This document shows, piece by piece, positions 34,001-46,173 of a stretch of 64,000 nt of DNA; within the stretch, counting starts at the first letter, position 1, and the number at the start of each line of letters is the position of its first letter. Under the pieces are notes generated by a model. It was not told where the DNA came from, did not search any database, and saw only the letters and a program-made list of their open reading frames with translations. A program made the position numbers and the translations under genes. The DNA is from Xestospongia muta (taxonomy: Eukaryota > Porifera > Demospongiae > Haplosclerida > Petrosiidae), in assembly GCA_963693285.1 (NCBI GenBank), contig OY848923.1, forward strand, positions 3,234,038-3,298,037, written 5' to 3'.

Positions 34001-37000
34001 ATGTAAGTATAGATAATGTTACATGTAGTGTATATTACATGTACTATTATATAACAGGTGATCTTGTTATGTACTACATAGTATAGTCTTATTACTATCA
34101 TATATGTTATACTGGTAGTACTACATTGTATACTGAGATTACTACAGTTATGTTCTTTAATATAGTCCTCAATTATGGTCAATGGTCAGTAGGGTTTGTA
34201 CTAGATACTAATGACCTGACCTCAACTTATATCCACCAAGAAAGAGTACTAAAACCATTCACAGAAGTAAAGAGACAATGGATAGAACAACAAAAAGGCC
34301 AAGACACTTCATTAAAGAAGAGCACTCCTCTTGTGTCTAGTTATAAGGATGATCTTTTAGTTGCTCAACAAAATATAAAGCATCTTCAAGAGAGATTACT
34401 AGAACTAGAATCTCAACAAGGTAGATAATAAATTAATAATAAATCAATGAATTGATAAATGGAAAGTTTAATGTAAAGAATGAACAGATTATGTAAATTA
34501 ATGGATGATTGTTTACTAGGTAGATGTATGAATGGATGGATGAAAAAAATGGATGAATAGATGGATGAAATAATGGACAAACATATGTTTGGATGAATGG
34601 CCAAACAGAGTAACACAAATTGATTACTGAATGTATCAAAAATTGAATGGATAGATGTGTGGACAGATTTATGGATAGATGTGTCGATAGATGAATGAAT
34701 AGTCAATCTTTACTTCTATATGTTTTGATCCATTCCTATATTTCATCATCCATCAATTTATCTGTTTGTATCCATTCTAAAATATGGTTGAGCATGTGAA
34801 TGGATAGATAAATAGATGAATGAGCAAATAATTTATGTTGTTATAATTGAATAGATTACGGGATAAATAAAGGAATCAATAATGGCAAGATGAATGATAT
34901 GATAGATATTCAATTTATATATCTGTTTATTACTGATCAAATAAACTGTATTTCACAAAATATTTTCTCTTACTATACTATAGTACAAGAGAAGGACAGC
35001 TATATATTTGAACTCACTTCCAAACTGCACAAGAAGGAAGAAACAATAATACTACTACAAAAACAACTAAATCAATCTATAGAAAAGGGTGAGTAGATGA
35101 ATATATGAAATTAAATGAATGGATGAATGCAGTAGATGAATAAATGGATAAGTGAATGCACATAATAATATTTTGAGATTGTTAGAAGGACAATAGATGT
35201 GTTATGATATTTCTGTGAACCATGTATGTGCTTAAATTTATAAGACATTTCACTAATCATTGTTATCTACTAGTCTCAAGTGTCAGTGGATATCATGACA
35301 TACAACAAATACACGACGTAGTACATAATAAAGACAAGTATATAGCTCAACTCATTCATAAACTTCACAAGAAGGATGAGACCATAACAACACTACAAAA
35401 ACAACTGGAACAATCTAATCAACAGCTCAGGAGTTCTCAAAAGAGTACAGGTACTAGTTATTATTGTAATTAACAGTTCATTACTTTCTTTTTCATCAGA
35501 TGTTTTTAGGTATCTTCCCAAACTGGCTGTTGTTCTACAACCAGTACAAGAATATTGGGAACAACTGGGTGTTCAACTTAATATAGATCAGTCTGTACTG
35601 ACTGATATCAGAAGTAAAGGAGAATCTACAAAACAGATGAAGTACTTGTTAGAGGAATGGTCTCTAAAAGGAGGTACATTGACACAACTTGAAGAGGCCC
35701 TACTTTATCTTGACATGAAACATGTCATTCCTGGTAAGAGCTATAGTGAGCATATTGCATGAATGGATTAATGGATGTATAGGTAATGTATTGGATGAAT
35801 ATATATATGTGTGTGTGTGTGTGTGTCTAGTAGTTCCACAGATTAGACTTAATATCCTTTTGCAGTTCCAAGGATACACAGTATGGTCATGTGACATGTC
35901 CATTGATGACATGATACATGCATATTCTCTACAATGTATTTTCCAGTGTAATTATATTATGGGATGTCAAACATGTATTTAGCAGTTTAGTTACTTCCAT
36001 GAATGTATTGTATCCACAGATGGCATAGTAGATGTCTACATATCATTGTTTTTATTATGGTATATTAACTTATACAAGATGCCCCTCATGGTATATTTAC
36101 TTCATGGTATCCATGCAGCTAATTATAGTTTCCAACCTATTGATGCATTGTATAGTAATCTAAGGTTATCATGACACATACATGGATACAATATATCCAT
36201 GTTGCTAAGTGCACAGTTGTACCATACTGATATATTGTATAGTAACCATGGTTACCATAATATATATATAGATACATAACTTAATACACAGTTGCTAACC
36301 TATTGATACATTGTATAGTAACCATGGTTACCAAGTATATACATGGATGCAATGTATCTGTGCTGCCAAGTGTACAATTCCACTGAATGGATATATTATA
36401 GAGTAATCCGTGGTTACCATGCAAAGTATGTGTTGTGGCACTACTGGACATATCTTGATACATAGATAAAAGGAAAATCAGTGAAAAGATTTGTAAGAGT
36501 CAAAGTGATTTGCCATAGCAAAAACCTTTATTTTCCAGTGTTCTATTTATAATGAGACATTATATATACAAAACAAAATAACTAGGATTTTATATGACAC
36601 ATGATCTCATGTTTAGGTTTACATGATCTTCAAGAGAAGATACAAGTCTCTATTGACTTCAGTGATAAGTCTATCCAATGTGACTATTGGAATTACACTA
36701 ACATATCAGGTAACCTGTACTTATCATATGTAGTACTTTACTAATGTACTGTTAATGTTGTATAGACTCATTTGAAGGAATGGTGACTGTAGGAAAGAAG
36801 CTCTGTCTCTACAATGCTCATACTGAACATGAGTTAATATTGGAACAATGTGGGTTAAGACTTGTCATCCCTGAAGAGGTCATCACACCAATAGAGTCTA
36901 TATATGAAGTAGCTGCTCAAGGTTTATGGGGTTTGGGCAAATTTGAATTCCCTAAAGGTAGCACACTTATCAGTGGTGTGTGCTATGTATCAGTATCCAG

Positions 37001-38852
37001 TCCCTCTGAACTCAACAAGCCAGTTACTGTTGAGTTAATGCATTGTGCCCAAATAACTGATGAGAGACAGACACAATATTTAAGTTTCGTTTTTGCTAAG
37101 TCAAGTCCACCCTTTAAGTTTGAATACTTACCAGGAGGATCATTTTCATCTGAGTCTCAATATGGCACTATATCTCTTAAGCAGTTTTCTCTACTAGCTA
37201 TAGTACTTGTTATTAGTGGTGCAGCTGCTGTAGTTGGTGGTGTTGCTTTAGGAGGTGTAGGAGGGGTAGTTGCTGGTGGTGTTATAGGTTTAGCTGCAGC
37301 AGCTATAGGACATCATCTTGAAGGAGGTCATGGTAAGAAATAAACAGATTACTTTTAAATATTTGTTAACATAATCAGGTGATATCAAGCCTCCTAACTG
37401 TTATTATCAAGCTTATGTGTTCTATAAATGTATTGATACTAAAACATGGACTATGAATTTTGTCATTAGTCAAGACTCTATATACTCCAAGGTAATGAAA
37501 GTCTCAGCCATTTATATATACCATCATGAAAACTATCATATACCCTTTAGTGTGTTCAGGAATTGACATCTACTGATCATGATGACTTTGGAATAAAACA
37601 TTCCACATTTAGATTTCGTTTTGCCACCGAGTCTTCAAGTGAACAGGATGAATTAGCAGAAAGGGCTTGTGATAAAGAAACTGCTACACTAAAACTCTCA
37701 GGGTTCCCTGGTAATGATGGGACATTCAATGGTTGGAAAGTACAACCTCTTCACATACCCCCATTAGTAAGTTAACCAGCAATGTTAGAAAACATTGTTT
37801 GGTTGGACAAATGATGTATGTAGTAAGTTGTCTAAAGAACTACTAATTAAGCTGATTATTAATTGCATTGATTAAAGACTTAAATTTAAAGTAGATATGA
37901 AAATAATGACAAAGCGTTCATAAGATTAGGTTTATATTTTTATTTAGATCAACAGGAGAGATGTTGATGACTTTAATGAATCAAAGAGCGCCAATCCTCC
38001 TTACATTCCTGTACTAATAGTTGCTGATCCTGATTCTAGCAACTTTAGAGAACAGTTGCAATATCCTTTAACTATTGAAGGGATTAAAGTCACTACTGCT
38101 GATGATAGTCAACCTCAAATTGTCCTATATAGAATGTATGCTCACAGTAAGTGTAATTATTGATAACAGTTATATACTTTTATTTGCGATTTACTTTATC
38201 TAAGTATAATATGTATATATCTATGCAGGCTAGGACATTTATTGTATACTTTTGTTCATGTAGGTTCATTTACTGCTTACAAAGAAAAATCAAATGAAAT
38301 TTCACAGTCAACATCAGGTCTGTTAAGATAGCATAGATGTATAATTTAAAAGCAGTATTACAAGAGCATAATTATATATTATCCGATACAGACTAACTAT
38401 CACAATCTATGTCAATTTATATACAATCTCTGACATGTTACTAATAGGAGTATGTTTTGTCTCTTAAATCTAGATGATACTCTAAACTGTGAAATATGTA
38501 GAAGGGCATTAGTTCAATGTACTATTATTATTGTTGAGTCAAATATTGACCCCATTGCCCTAGCAAGAAGACTATATTCAAAAGAAATTATTTCTGAGAA
38601 TGCTTATAAAATTGTTAAAGATAAGAAAACAGGAGATACTAGTACAGATCGTCTTGACTATATTCTTGATGATCTAAAGGATCATGTCAAACACAATGCT
38701 AGTGCTTTCATGATTTTCCTGGATATTTTGAGAGAAGAAAGTTTAAATCAAGAAGACTTAGCTGACAAAATAGTGTCAAAATATAAAGGTATGATACTTT
38801 AAATGCTTACTTTAGTAATTACTTTTTATTGTTTTCAGAATTGGCTACATAA
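31043..38852 (+). CDS. Kelch - coiled-coil - Death - ZU5-like - CARD-like protein (copy B)
   Basis: Predicted exons: 31043-31055, 31188-31724, 32400-32560, 32640-32825, 33365-33521, 34166-34420, 34984-35088, 35274-35450, 35500-35733, 36617-36709, 36766-37332, 37379-37491, 37560-37766, 37948-38146, 38264-38317, 38474-38788, 38839-38852; 1128 aa, all in frame. Residues 1-351: kelch propeller like copy A. About 385-530: coiled coil in two sister exons (KLHKKEETIILLQKQL and KLHKKDETITTLQKQL). About 530-608: Death-type domain (YWEQLGVQL, MKYLLEEW, LEEALLYLDM). About 650-760: ZU5-like (CGLRLVIPEEV, YVSVSSPSELNKPV). About 780-822: Gly/Ala/Val-rich hydrophobic stretch. About 1020-1124: CARD-like helical domain (IDPIALARRLYSKEIIS, FMIFLDILREE). 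The 820-1010 region is unassigned; UPA-like is a guess. The family logic (ZU5 plus death folds) suggests apoptotic or innate-immune signalling. The 3' end could instead read through to TAA at 38802. Confidence 0.8.
34440..34900. repeat. TGGA/ATGA tetranucleotide tract in intron 6 of copy B
   Basis: Imperfect GGATGAATGGATG runs filling most of the intron. The opposite-strand reading (IHSSIHSSIH-like) is not a protein. Confidence 0.85.
35800..35828. repeat. (AT)n(GT)n microsatellite in intron 9 of copy B
   Basis: ATATATATATGTGTGTGTGTG just after the Death-domain exon. Confidence 0.9.
36060..36440. repeat. Degenerate tandem repeat with palindromic core in intron 9 of copy B
   Basis: Four copies about 80-85 bp apart. 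Each has an ATTGTATAGTAA core and the palindrome GGTAACCATGGTTACC or a decayed form of it (near 36150, 36235, 36315 and 36400). Spacers differ, so this is neither CRISPR nor coding. Confidence 0.7.
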
Positions 38853-40155
38853 AAGTACAAAAAAGTGTTCACAACTTTCATCTTTCAAGCAGACAAATAT
38901 TTTAGACAGTTTACACATTACAAGTATGATTATCTAACAATATTAAAGTTTAGTTGTTATTGTTAAATCAGTTATAATTAGTGAAATGTCTTGCCATTAA
39001 AACTCTCAGATAATTTAGTTGGTATGATTGTAATATATTTATTTTGATCATACATCGTACGTTTTGACATGGATATTTATTCCTCTATGTATTACAATTT
39101 TGTAATCACTCTATCTCACAGAGTGCTGATTTGCATATTCACTATTTAATGCAACTGTACATCATTGACACTATTGATATAGTTAATATGCTCTATACTG
39201 TCCTAGCCTGAATGCATCCAGGATGGACAAGACATATAGACAAACAATATGATTAGCTGCTTAATATTGCTTTTCTTGTAATGTACTTGGACATAACAAG
39301 ATCCACTATTCACTTTGATGTCACTTCAAACACTGATCTAATCTACTCCGTATCTCAACTGGTTTGCTTATTTTATTATAAAGAGGATGTGACCACTTTA
39401 CAATTGTACATCATGAGATTAGTGTCACTTTCAAATGAATGAACAACAAAGTGTAATATTTGAACAGGACAAAGAGTAAGGTTACTAAAATAGTTACAGA
39501 TTCAACAATGTTATATACAGTTGGAACCAGTATGTCATCATTAATACTGAAGTACTGAACAAAAATGTGTTAACATATAAGGTTGTCATTTCTGAAGAAT
39601 GTAGCAGACATGAACCACATGTCTGATGTAATGACATCATGAAACTGAGGATCATCTGAATTCACACTGAAAACAAGTCTGTAGAATGAGTATAAAATAC
39701 TTGCTTGAAAACTGATGACACTCTACCTTCAGAAAAACTGTAAAATTAATTTCCGGATAATAATTTCTTCAACAAATCATTTAAATATCTGAAGTTTAAT
39801 GCTGTAATTATTATTAGGTTGATCTTCAAAAACACTATTTTATCTTTCAAATGTGAGTAGCCAAAATAGGCTCTAAGAACCAAAGTCAATAATATAATAC
39901 TAGAAAATTAATAACAGTGCATATCCATATTAGCAGTCACTAAAATTTCTCCAAAAATTTAATTAAAATGTCGTCTACATGTACAAAACTGTATGAGTAA
40001 TACACTTGCTACCTTTATTGTTCATTACTCATCTGTATAGTTCAGAGAAGTCTTGATGCCAGAACAAAATGTCTCCAGTACTCCAATTGTTTCCTGGATA
40101 CGAGGTCATAAATATAAGTTAAGAAGTACTAATTTACCCATTATAAATTATATTA
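38853..40155. other. AT-rich intergenic stretch
   Basis: No gene, LTR or tandem repeat recognised; all six frames are broken at short intervals. Confidence 0.4.
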
Positions 40156-40200
40156 TAGACTTCATCTTGATATAAAAGATGTCATTCCTGGTACATTTTA
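40156..40200 (+). pseudogene. Death-domain exon tail, remnant 2
   Basis: Reads LHLDIKDVIPG then stop, after an AG. The flanking ATTATATTATAG and the downstream AATCTTTTTTATTGTAGAAA are shared with the remnant at 28456, so a segment of about 250 bp was copied, not just the exon. Confidence 0.5.
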
Positions 40201-40659
40201 GACCTATATATCAAATGAGTGACTGCATTAGTTCCATAAGCTACAAAATACTTGACTTTTAGTAATAAAAAATCTTTTTTATTGTAGAAATAAGGTTCAA
40301 AAATTTAATTGTTCACATTCATCTCTATTTTTGTACCTTTAAACAGGGTCATGTACTGTACATTGATATGGTGCTATCTCAAATGATGTGGAAATACAAG
40401 ATACTACACGTGGTAATACATGACATTACATGAAATTGAATCCATCAGCTATGAATCCTTTCCTATAAATGAGGATACGCCTCTTCAGCAGAACTATTAG
40501 GTCTATTTTAAATACAATGATAGTTTAAAAATAATTATATACTACAAATTATTAAGATTTGCCATGCAAAATGTTAGAAGTTGCTTTAATATATACATTA
40601 TAATATTATGATCACATTCTATAGATCATTCATGAATCTAGTAACAGATGTTTGTATCA

Positions 40660-41060
40660 GTGTTGTGGCAATTACCATAAAAACGTAATTGGTTACAATT
40701 ACCATTACTTCTGTTTTTGATCACCCAATTTCAATTTCAATTACCAATTACATCTTACACAGCAATTACAACAAAAACGTGATAGCAATTAAACACAATT
40801 ACAGTAGCTAATATCACTATATACCTTATACAAGTGTTCTACATTGTTCATGACCTCGTGGATGAAGGTTACAGGGCAATTTGCAAGTTCATAATCCACT
40901 TTAGTTACTCATAATAATTGTGGTCATGTGTACATCACATGATGCGCTGACTCTTTACCAGAATAGGCTTATTGTATAGTAGCTTAGCCATCCAACTACT
41001 TCTCAATTACTTGTATACAATTGCAATTACAATTACAATTTTTATGAATGATGTAATGAT
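40660..41060. repeat. CAATTA-rich low-complexity stretch
   Basis: Dense CAATTAC/AATTGC motifs on both strands. The rest of 40200-42660 shows no gene. Around 41600-41760 there is a diverged match to 51560-51720 (TAAGGTTTAG and GTAGGATAT-type blocks), a dispersed repeat. Confidence 0.5.
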
Positions 41061-42659
41061 TACAATTATCAATTGCATTTACTCCAACAATGGTTTGTAT
41101 CTTGATCAATGTTACTGTCCATCTTGTACTTCACCATCTTCTAATTGTTCTTGACCACTAAATGACATTTGTGGTTGTCCTATTTGTGGATGTAAACATT
41201 TGTCTTTGTAATAGTTTCACTATACAGCAATAACAGTAGATAATAAATCATATTTATATACATGACAAAATTATGCTCAATATTGATTGTACTAATGACA
41301 GTTAATTCTCTCAACAAATTGTATTTTGTCCAGGAGCACGCTCTAACCTTGATGTATATTGTGATTGCATTGTGGCTGTCCATTACCAGGAGAACGTATT
41401 GATGAAAATATAAGTCATTGAGTCCATCTTGATCATTATCCAGTAGAATTACATGCATTTATTGTATCCATTTCAATGTTCACCAACTTCCTTTATAATT
41501 TCTGCATATTCCTGTTTTGCAGCATAAATGAGCACATACTTGTGCTAAACTTATTATGTACAATAAACATGATTATACATGAAAGAGTTTTATGTACAGT
41601 AGGTGACCATAATGCAAAAAGCACTTTTAGCTTCCTGTGGACAAGTTGTGGTCTCAGTACACCACATACTTTAATGTGAAATTAATATATTAAGGTTCCA
41701 ATGTGTAAGGTTTAGGGTCTAGGATATAGTATTAATTTCACATTAATGTAGAGGTTTCTATTACCAACTCACTAAACACTCCCTAAATAATATTTGTTAT
41801 CAATGTGATTGATGAAATTAAAGGATAATGAAGTCTTTAGAGTTGATGCAGTTAATAAGTCTAACTTTATATAACATAGCTAACAATAGATTTTGCTATA
41901 ATATGATGTTAAATTGAAGAATTTATTAGACTTTACAATTTATTAGACTTTAAACTTTTACAAGTTGTAGTTCACAAATCTACTTGACTAAGTAGACTAG
42001 GTTCAAGCATCCAAGTTACCTGTGAATGATTTGGACCAAGTAAAAGTTCTCTAAAAGTGAAGAAATAAGTCTTTAAAATTAATGAGTGTTCTTATTAACT
42101 TCATATTAAGTTTTAAGATTTAGTTATCAATGTTAACTACATCAGATCCAATTATTTGTTTTAATTTTAATCATCTAACTATTAATCATTATAAATGTTT
42201 TAATTTTGAAACTCATAATCAGTTCTCATCAATTTATTCTTCAATACAATGTATTATAGTATTATTTTAAAGAGTAAAAGCTGGCCATACTGAAAAACTC
42301 AAATACATTATAAAGTTTGTTGCATATAGATAATGTTCAGGAGAGACTACAAAACAATTTAGCATGGACTTCCTGCTATACTAGTCACAAATGTCTATTT
42401 TATATGGTTTCAAACTTACTTGAGTGTGTATTTTTTTGTTTTATCTAATCTTAATTATATTTTAAATTATTAACATCAATTATATTGGTCCACTTACACT
42501 CATCTAGTATATTTACTGTGTGTGTACAAAGAAAGAATGCTGTATGTTTGAAGAGATCAATATTAAAGATGCATAAGATCAGTGACAAGCTGTTTGGGAT
42601 ACATTTGAGGTAATATGCTATTGTAACATACTGTATTGTAGTAGATATCTTACAGATTA

Positions 42660-43215
42660 GTCTTGTTTTAGTAGACATAAGGTGCTTTAGTTTTAGTTTT
42701 AGTTTAGGTAAAAGGTAAAATTTATTTTTAGTTTTAGTATTAGTTATAATATTAATGTGAAATTTAATTTAGTTATAGTATTACTTATAGTCATGTTTAC
42801 AGTAGTTTTTAGTTAAAAGACGTTATGTAGTTAGTTATTCAATCATTTCAATGGCGATTTATGTGCATGCACCACTATATAGCTGTAACCATGTTTTTTA
42901 GATAAGCTTAACTATAATAACTAGAAAATCACTCATGCATGGAAGGTTAAATGCACAAACAACTCAGGCATGCATTACCTAACATGATAATTATGCTAAA
43001 TGCTTTACACATTCTATGTGGTTAATAGCTAATATAATTGAGGCTATTTAATTTAGTATTAGTTATAGTTCAAAGGAAAGTTTTAATTTTAGTTTAGTTA
43101 TAGTAACATTTGAAAAAAATATTAGTTATAGTTTTAGTTATAGTTAACTAAAATTTTTACTCTCTACTAAAAATATTTTAGTATTAGTTATAGTTAACTA
43201 AAACAACACTATTAC
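42660..43215. repeat. TTTAGT / TTAGTTATAG repeat tracts
   Basis: Three runs of TTTAGTTTTAGT or TTAGTTATAGTTAAC units, ending at the boundary of the duplicon that starts at 43219. Confidence 0.75.
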
Positions 43216-43468
43216 AGATATTAAATTACCTATAGTACATACTTAACCTATGATATCATAACAAATTAAAATAAGCTATTATCGTAAACTACTAATATTA
43301 GTAGTGGCTTTAATCATTAAAGTTAATGTATTGTTAATATAAAAATTCTTTACTAGCATTGTTAAAGGGTATTTTATAACACAAAGTAATTGTTACCTTA
43401 GTGTTCATGATGAGTTATCATTTGATAAATTTGATTATTGTAGTTCATTCAAATAATTATAATAATAC

Positions 43469-43476
43469 TATAAATA
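43469..43476 (+). promoter_or_regulatory. TATA box
   Basis: TATAAATA, 47 bases before the ATG at 43523, and conserved in copy 2 (63701-63708). Spacing implies a short 5' leader. Confidence 0.5.
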
Positions 43477-43522
43477 GTATCTCTATTAATAGTTTATTAC
43501 ATCAGCACTTCTTCTGTCAAAG

Positions 43523-43639
43523 ATGAAGTTAGTGAAGATATTGTGTTGTATGTTACTACTAGTACAACTAGGAGATGGACAACTACATACTAACAGACCT
43601 ATTAATGGGAAGTATAGTTGTTGTTGGAGCAACAATTAA
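43523..43639 (+). CDS. Small secreted peptide or signal-peptide exon, copy 1
   Basis: A 38-codon frame: signal peptide MKLVKILCCMLLLVQLG followed by a short tail ending CCWSNN. The start is supported by the TATA box and by copy 2. It may be only the first exon of a larger secreted protein: GT occurs at GGGAA-GT, and an AG at about 43710 precedes a short open piece. Downstream (43950-44060) a decayed Ig-like-looking piece (NKSINTSVIITGVPP) is seen. No family assigned. Confidence 0.45.
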   Translation: MKLVKILCCMLLLVQLGDGQLHTNRPINGKYSCCWSNN

Positions 43640-44059
43640 TATATTAAAGTAGAGAGAAATACAATGACTTGAGATAATATTAAATGAACTTTTTATATAT
43701 TTTCATAGTACACAACATTCAAACCTGATGGGTTTTCTTCACTCATTAATATATTAATCATAATGATAGGTAGTATCAGGGTAACAGACAATACTTCCAT
43801 TGTTCTATTCATTTGTTTCTTTTTATCTCCTATTGTTCTACATTATGATTGATTAGTATTCCAATTTGCAGCCTCTATAATAGATACATCTCTCATCCTC
43901 CTATTTTGTACTATATTGTGACAAATCCATTGACCAATTAATAAATCTATTAATACCAGTGTTATTATTACTGGAGTACCTCCTATGTAACACACAGTCT
44001 GTCATCTACTAGTATTTGCTGTTCAGGAGATCCTATGAGTAGCTACATCGAACATAAAA

Positions 44060-44922
44060 GTGCAATTACTGATTTGAATTATACCTTACATAATGTTTGA
44101 CATCATTTTTATAAATTAAATGATGAAGTAGGAAGATAATGAAAAGTCTCTCCACCTTCAACACAGCGATATTAAATAACAATATATATCTAGTGATCTG
44201 TTCATTTATATCTAATTATGTACCATAGAAATGAATAATTTGTCATTTGATACCAATTACTAGTAATACTATATTGCTATTAACTAATGATAGGAAAGCT
44301 GAAAATAACAGTATTTTTACTAGTATTCTAGCAGCTGCATGCACCAGTACTATATATGTTCTTACTACTACTTCAGTGATTGTATTGTACTATTACTGGT
44401 ACAGTAGTTAGCATAATGTCTAGCAAAGACACATTTCACAATTATTTATTCATTTATGAAGAGTCTTAAATCTTTCATTGATAATGTAACTTATGTATAT
44501 ATACATATAGTGACCTTTCTTCAGTTTCTTGAATAACAAACACATTAATTTTAGTCATATTTGATTTATGATCATTGTAAATATGACATATTCACTTATA
44601 GCATACATATATAAATTGTAAAAGAGGTCACAAGGCAATATAAGTATTAATATTAACTCAAGCAATATTTTTGTTTTCATTACCTAAATTATTGAGTCAA
44701 TGCTATGAGTGTTTGAATGACACTTATCATTTGATTTATATTAACATGTTTTTTGGAGTCATTGACAAAATCAAACATAGAATTGACAATTCAATATATT
44801 TTGTTCTTATTTTTCTGTTATTGTACATAACTAGCTCATTTATTTGCAATAGAAATTGCGTTTGAAAACGTATTTTATTTCACTTTCTTCATATTTTTCA
44901 AACAAAATCTAACATTATAATA
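44060..44922. other. AT-rich spacer
   Basis: No gene or repeat recognised. Confidence 0.4.
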
Positions 44923-44928
44923 TTTATT
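44923..44928 (-). terminator. Polyadenylation signal of the minus-strand receptor
   Basis: AATAAA on the minus strand, about 43 bases beyond the stop codon at 44971. Confidence 0.55.
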
Positions 44929-44970
44929 CCATTCAATAAAATTAACAAACAGTAGTAGTTCATTGTTATC

Positions 44971-45455
44971 TTAATTTATTGTCTCATAAATTGTAGAAGT
45001 AATAAGTTGTGGTTGATGTTCTACTGTACTATATGTTACATTTTCTGACATATCAATTGATGACTGATCATCTGGTTCTTTAATTATACTATAGTACTCA
45101 TATTGTTCTGAGATCTTTTTTATCTCCAGACTAGTCTCAGTTCTACTCTGTTTAGTAACGGATGCTAGTAGGACACACACATACACAGTGATAAATGAAC
45201 AACCCATTACTATATAGTACTCACCTTTATATATCAAGATTATTACAATAGTTAATATAACAATTATTATTAGTATTAGTAAGATAATAATGCTACTAAT
45301 AATACCAGCAATAACTCCATCATGTACTAGATATAAGAGAGATATTAAACAACAGTAGTAATATAACTAACTACTACTAGATCTATCTGCACGAGGACTT
45401 GTTACAATAGGTGTAGTAAGGACTGAAGGCACTACTGTGGTAGTAGATGTGGGTC
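44971..45455 (-). CDS. Receptor 3' end: stalk, transmembrane segment, ITIM-like tail
   Basis: Three exons on the minus strand. 45455-45378: Ser/Thr/Pro stalk (GPTSTTTVVPSVLTTPIVTS). 45326-45225: one transmembrane helix (GVIAGIISSIIILLILIIIV and onward). 45164-44971: cytoplasmic tail to TAA. All joins are phase 1. The tail has four Tyr in signalling-like settings: YEYYSII, then VTYSTV, which fits the ITIM consensus [SIVL]xYxx[IVL], and TIYETI, a near fit. This is a type I single-pass receptor end and would be a phosphorylation-dependent docking site for SH2 proteins (family inference). It most likely ends the modular gene to its right. Confidence 0.65.
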
Positions 45456-45959
45456 CTATAATCAAAATATTAGATAGATGGTATAACACTCTATATATAC
45501 AGGTATGTAGGGATGGTCATTGACATATATGTAGTATAAAACATAAATAACTCATCACAACTGATCAATACTTGTTTATACATTGTGTTTATATGACCGC
45601 ACATCTTTGTCAAATATTATCATATTGACAAGTGATTACTATATTGTATGTCATGATGGTGGCAACTATAGAATCACTTAGAGTTTTAAATTCTTTGCCC
45701 AAATAAAATAGTAATACTGATATCATGGAAGAGATAAACTGATAACAACTTTTTACTAGACTAAAATTTGATTACCAAAAGGTATGATTTTGACACTAAA
45801 GCAAATAAGGAAATAGATTTTATTTTATAAGAATTCTATTGAGTTGGTTGAAATGTACATGTCAGATATAATATCATTTTGCCTTGCAAGTTTATAAATA
45901 TGAAATGTGAAGTTTTGATCTTGTCTGACAAAGTGTATCAGTTATAGTAAATAAAATGA

Positions 45960-46125
45960 AGGAGAGGAAGAAGAAGCAGGATGACAACCAATATTAGCTA
46001 CATCACTACAACAATCATTGAAAGAGTGATATTTTTGATCACAATAGCATCTATTATTGTCACAACATTGTGACAGGAACTATACTCAATGTCCAGAATA
46101 GCTGAGATTAAGTGACAAACATGAG
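45960..46125 (-). pseudogene. Decayed somatomedin-B exon
   Basis: Duplicate of the intact SMB exon at 46984-47181. It retains RCYCDQKYHSFNDCCSDV and ANIGCHPAS, but one Cys has become Tyr and the first half is out of frame with stops. The 5' acceptor is doubtful. Confidence 0.65.
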
Positions 46126-46173
46126 TTTAAAATTAACATAAGATGAACAACTTATTTATATTCACTCAGTTAC

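Larger units (their letters stand above)
43219..44000 (+). repeat. Duplicon D, copy 1
   Basis: Matches 63446-64000 in the same orientation with few differences (start TTAAATTACCTATAGTAC). Copy 2 runs off the right edge, so full length is unknown. It contains a TATA box and a small signal-peptide ORF. Confidence 0.9.

Noticed and set aside
34413..34706. Minus-strand frame rich in IHSSIH/SIHPF
   Set aside because: Translation of the TGGA/ATGA tetranucleotide tract in an intron of kelch copy B.
36060..36440. Regularly spaced repeats resembling a CRISPR array
   Set aside because: Eukaryotic intron, palindromic and degenerate units, spacers similar to each other, no cas genes.
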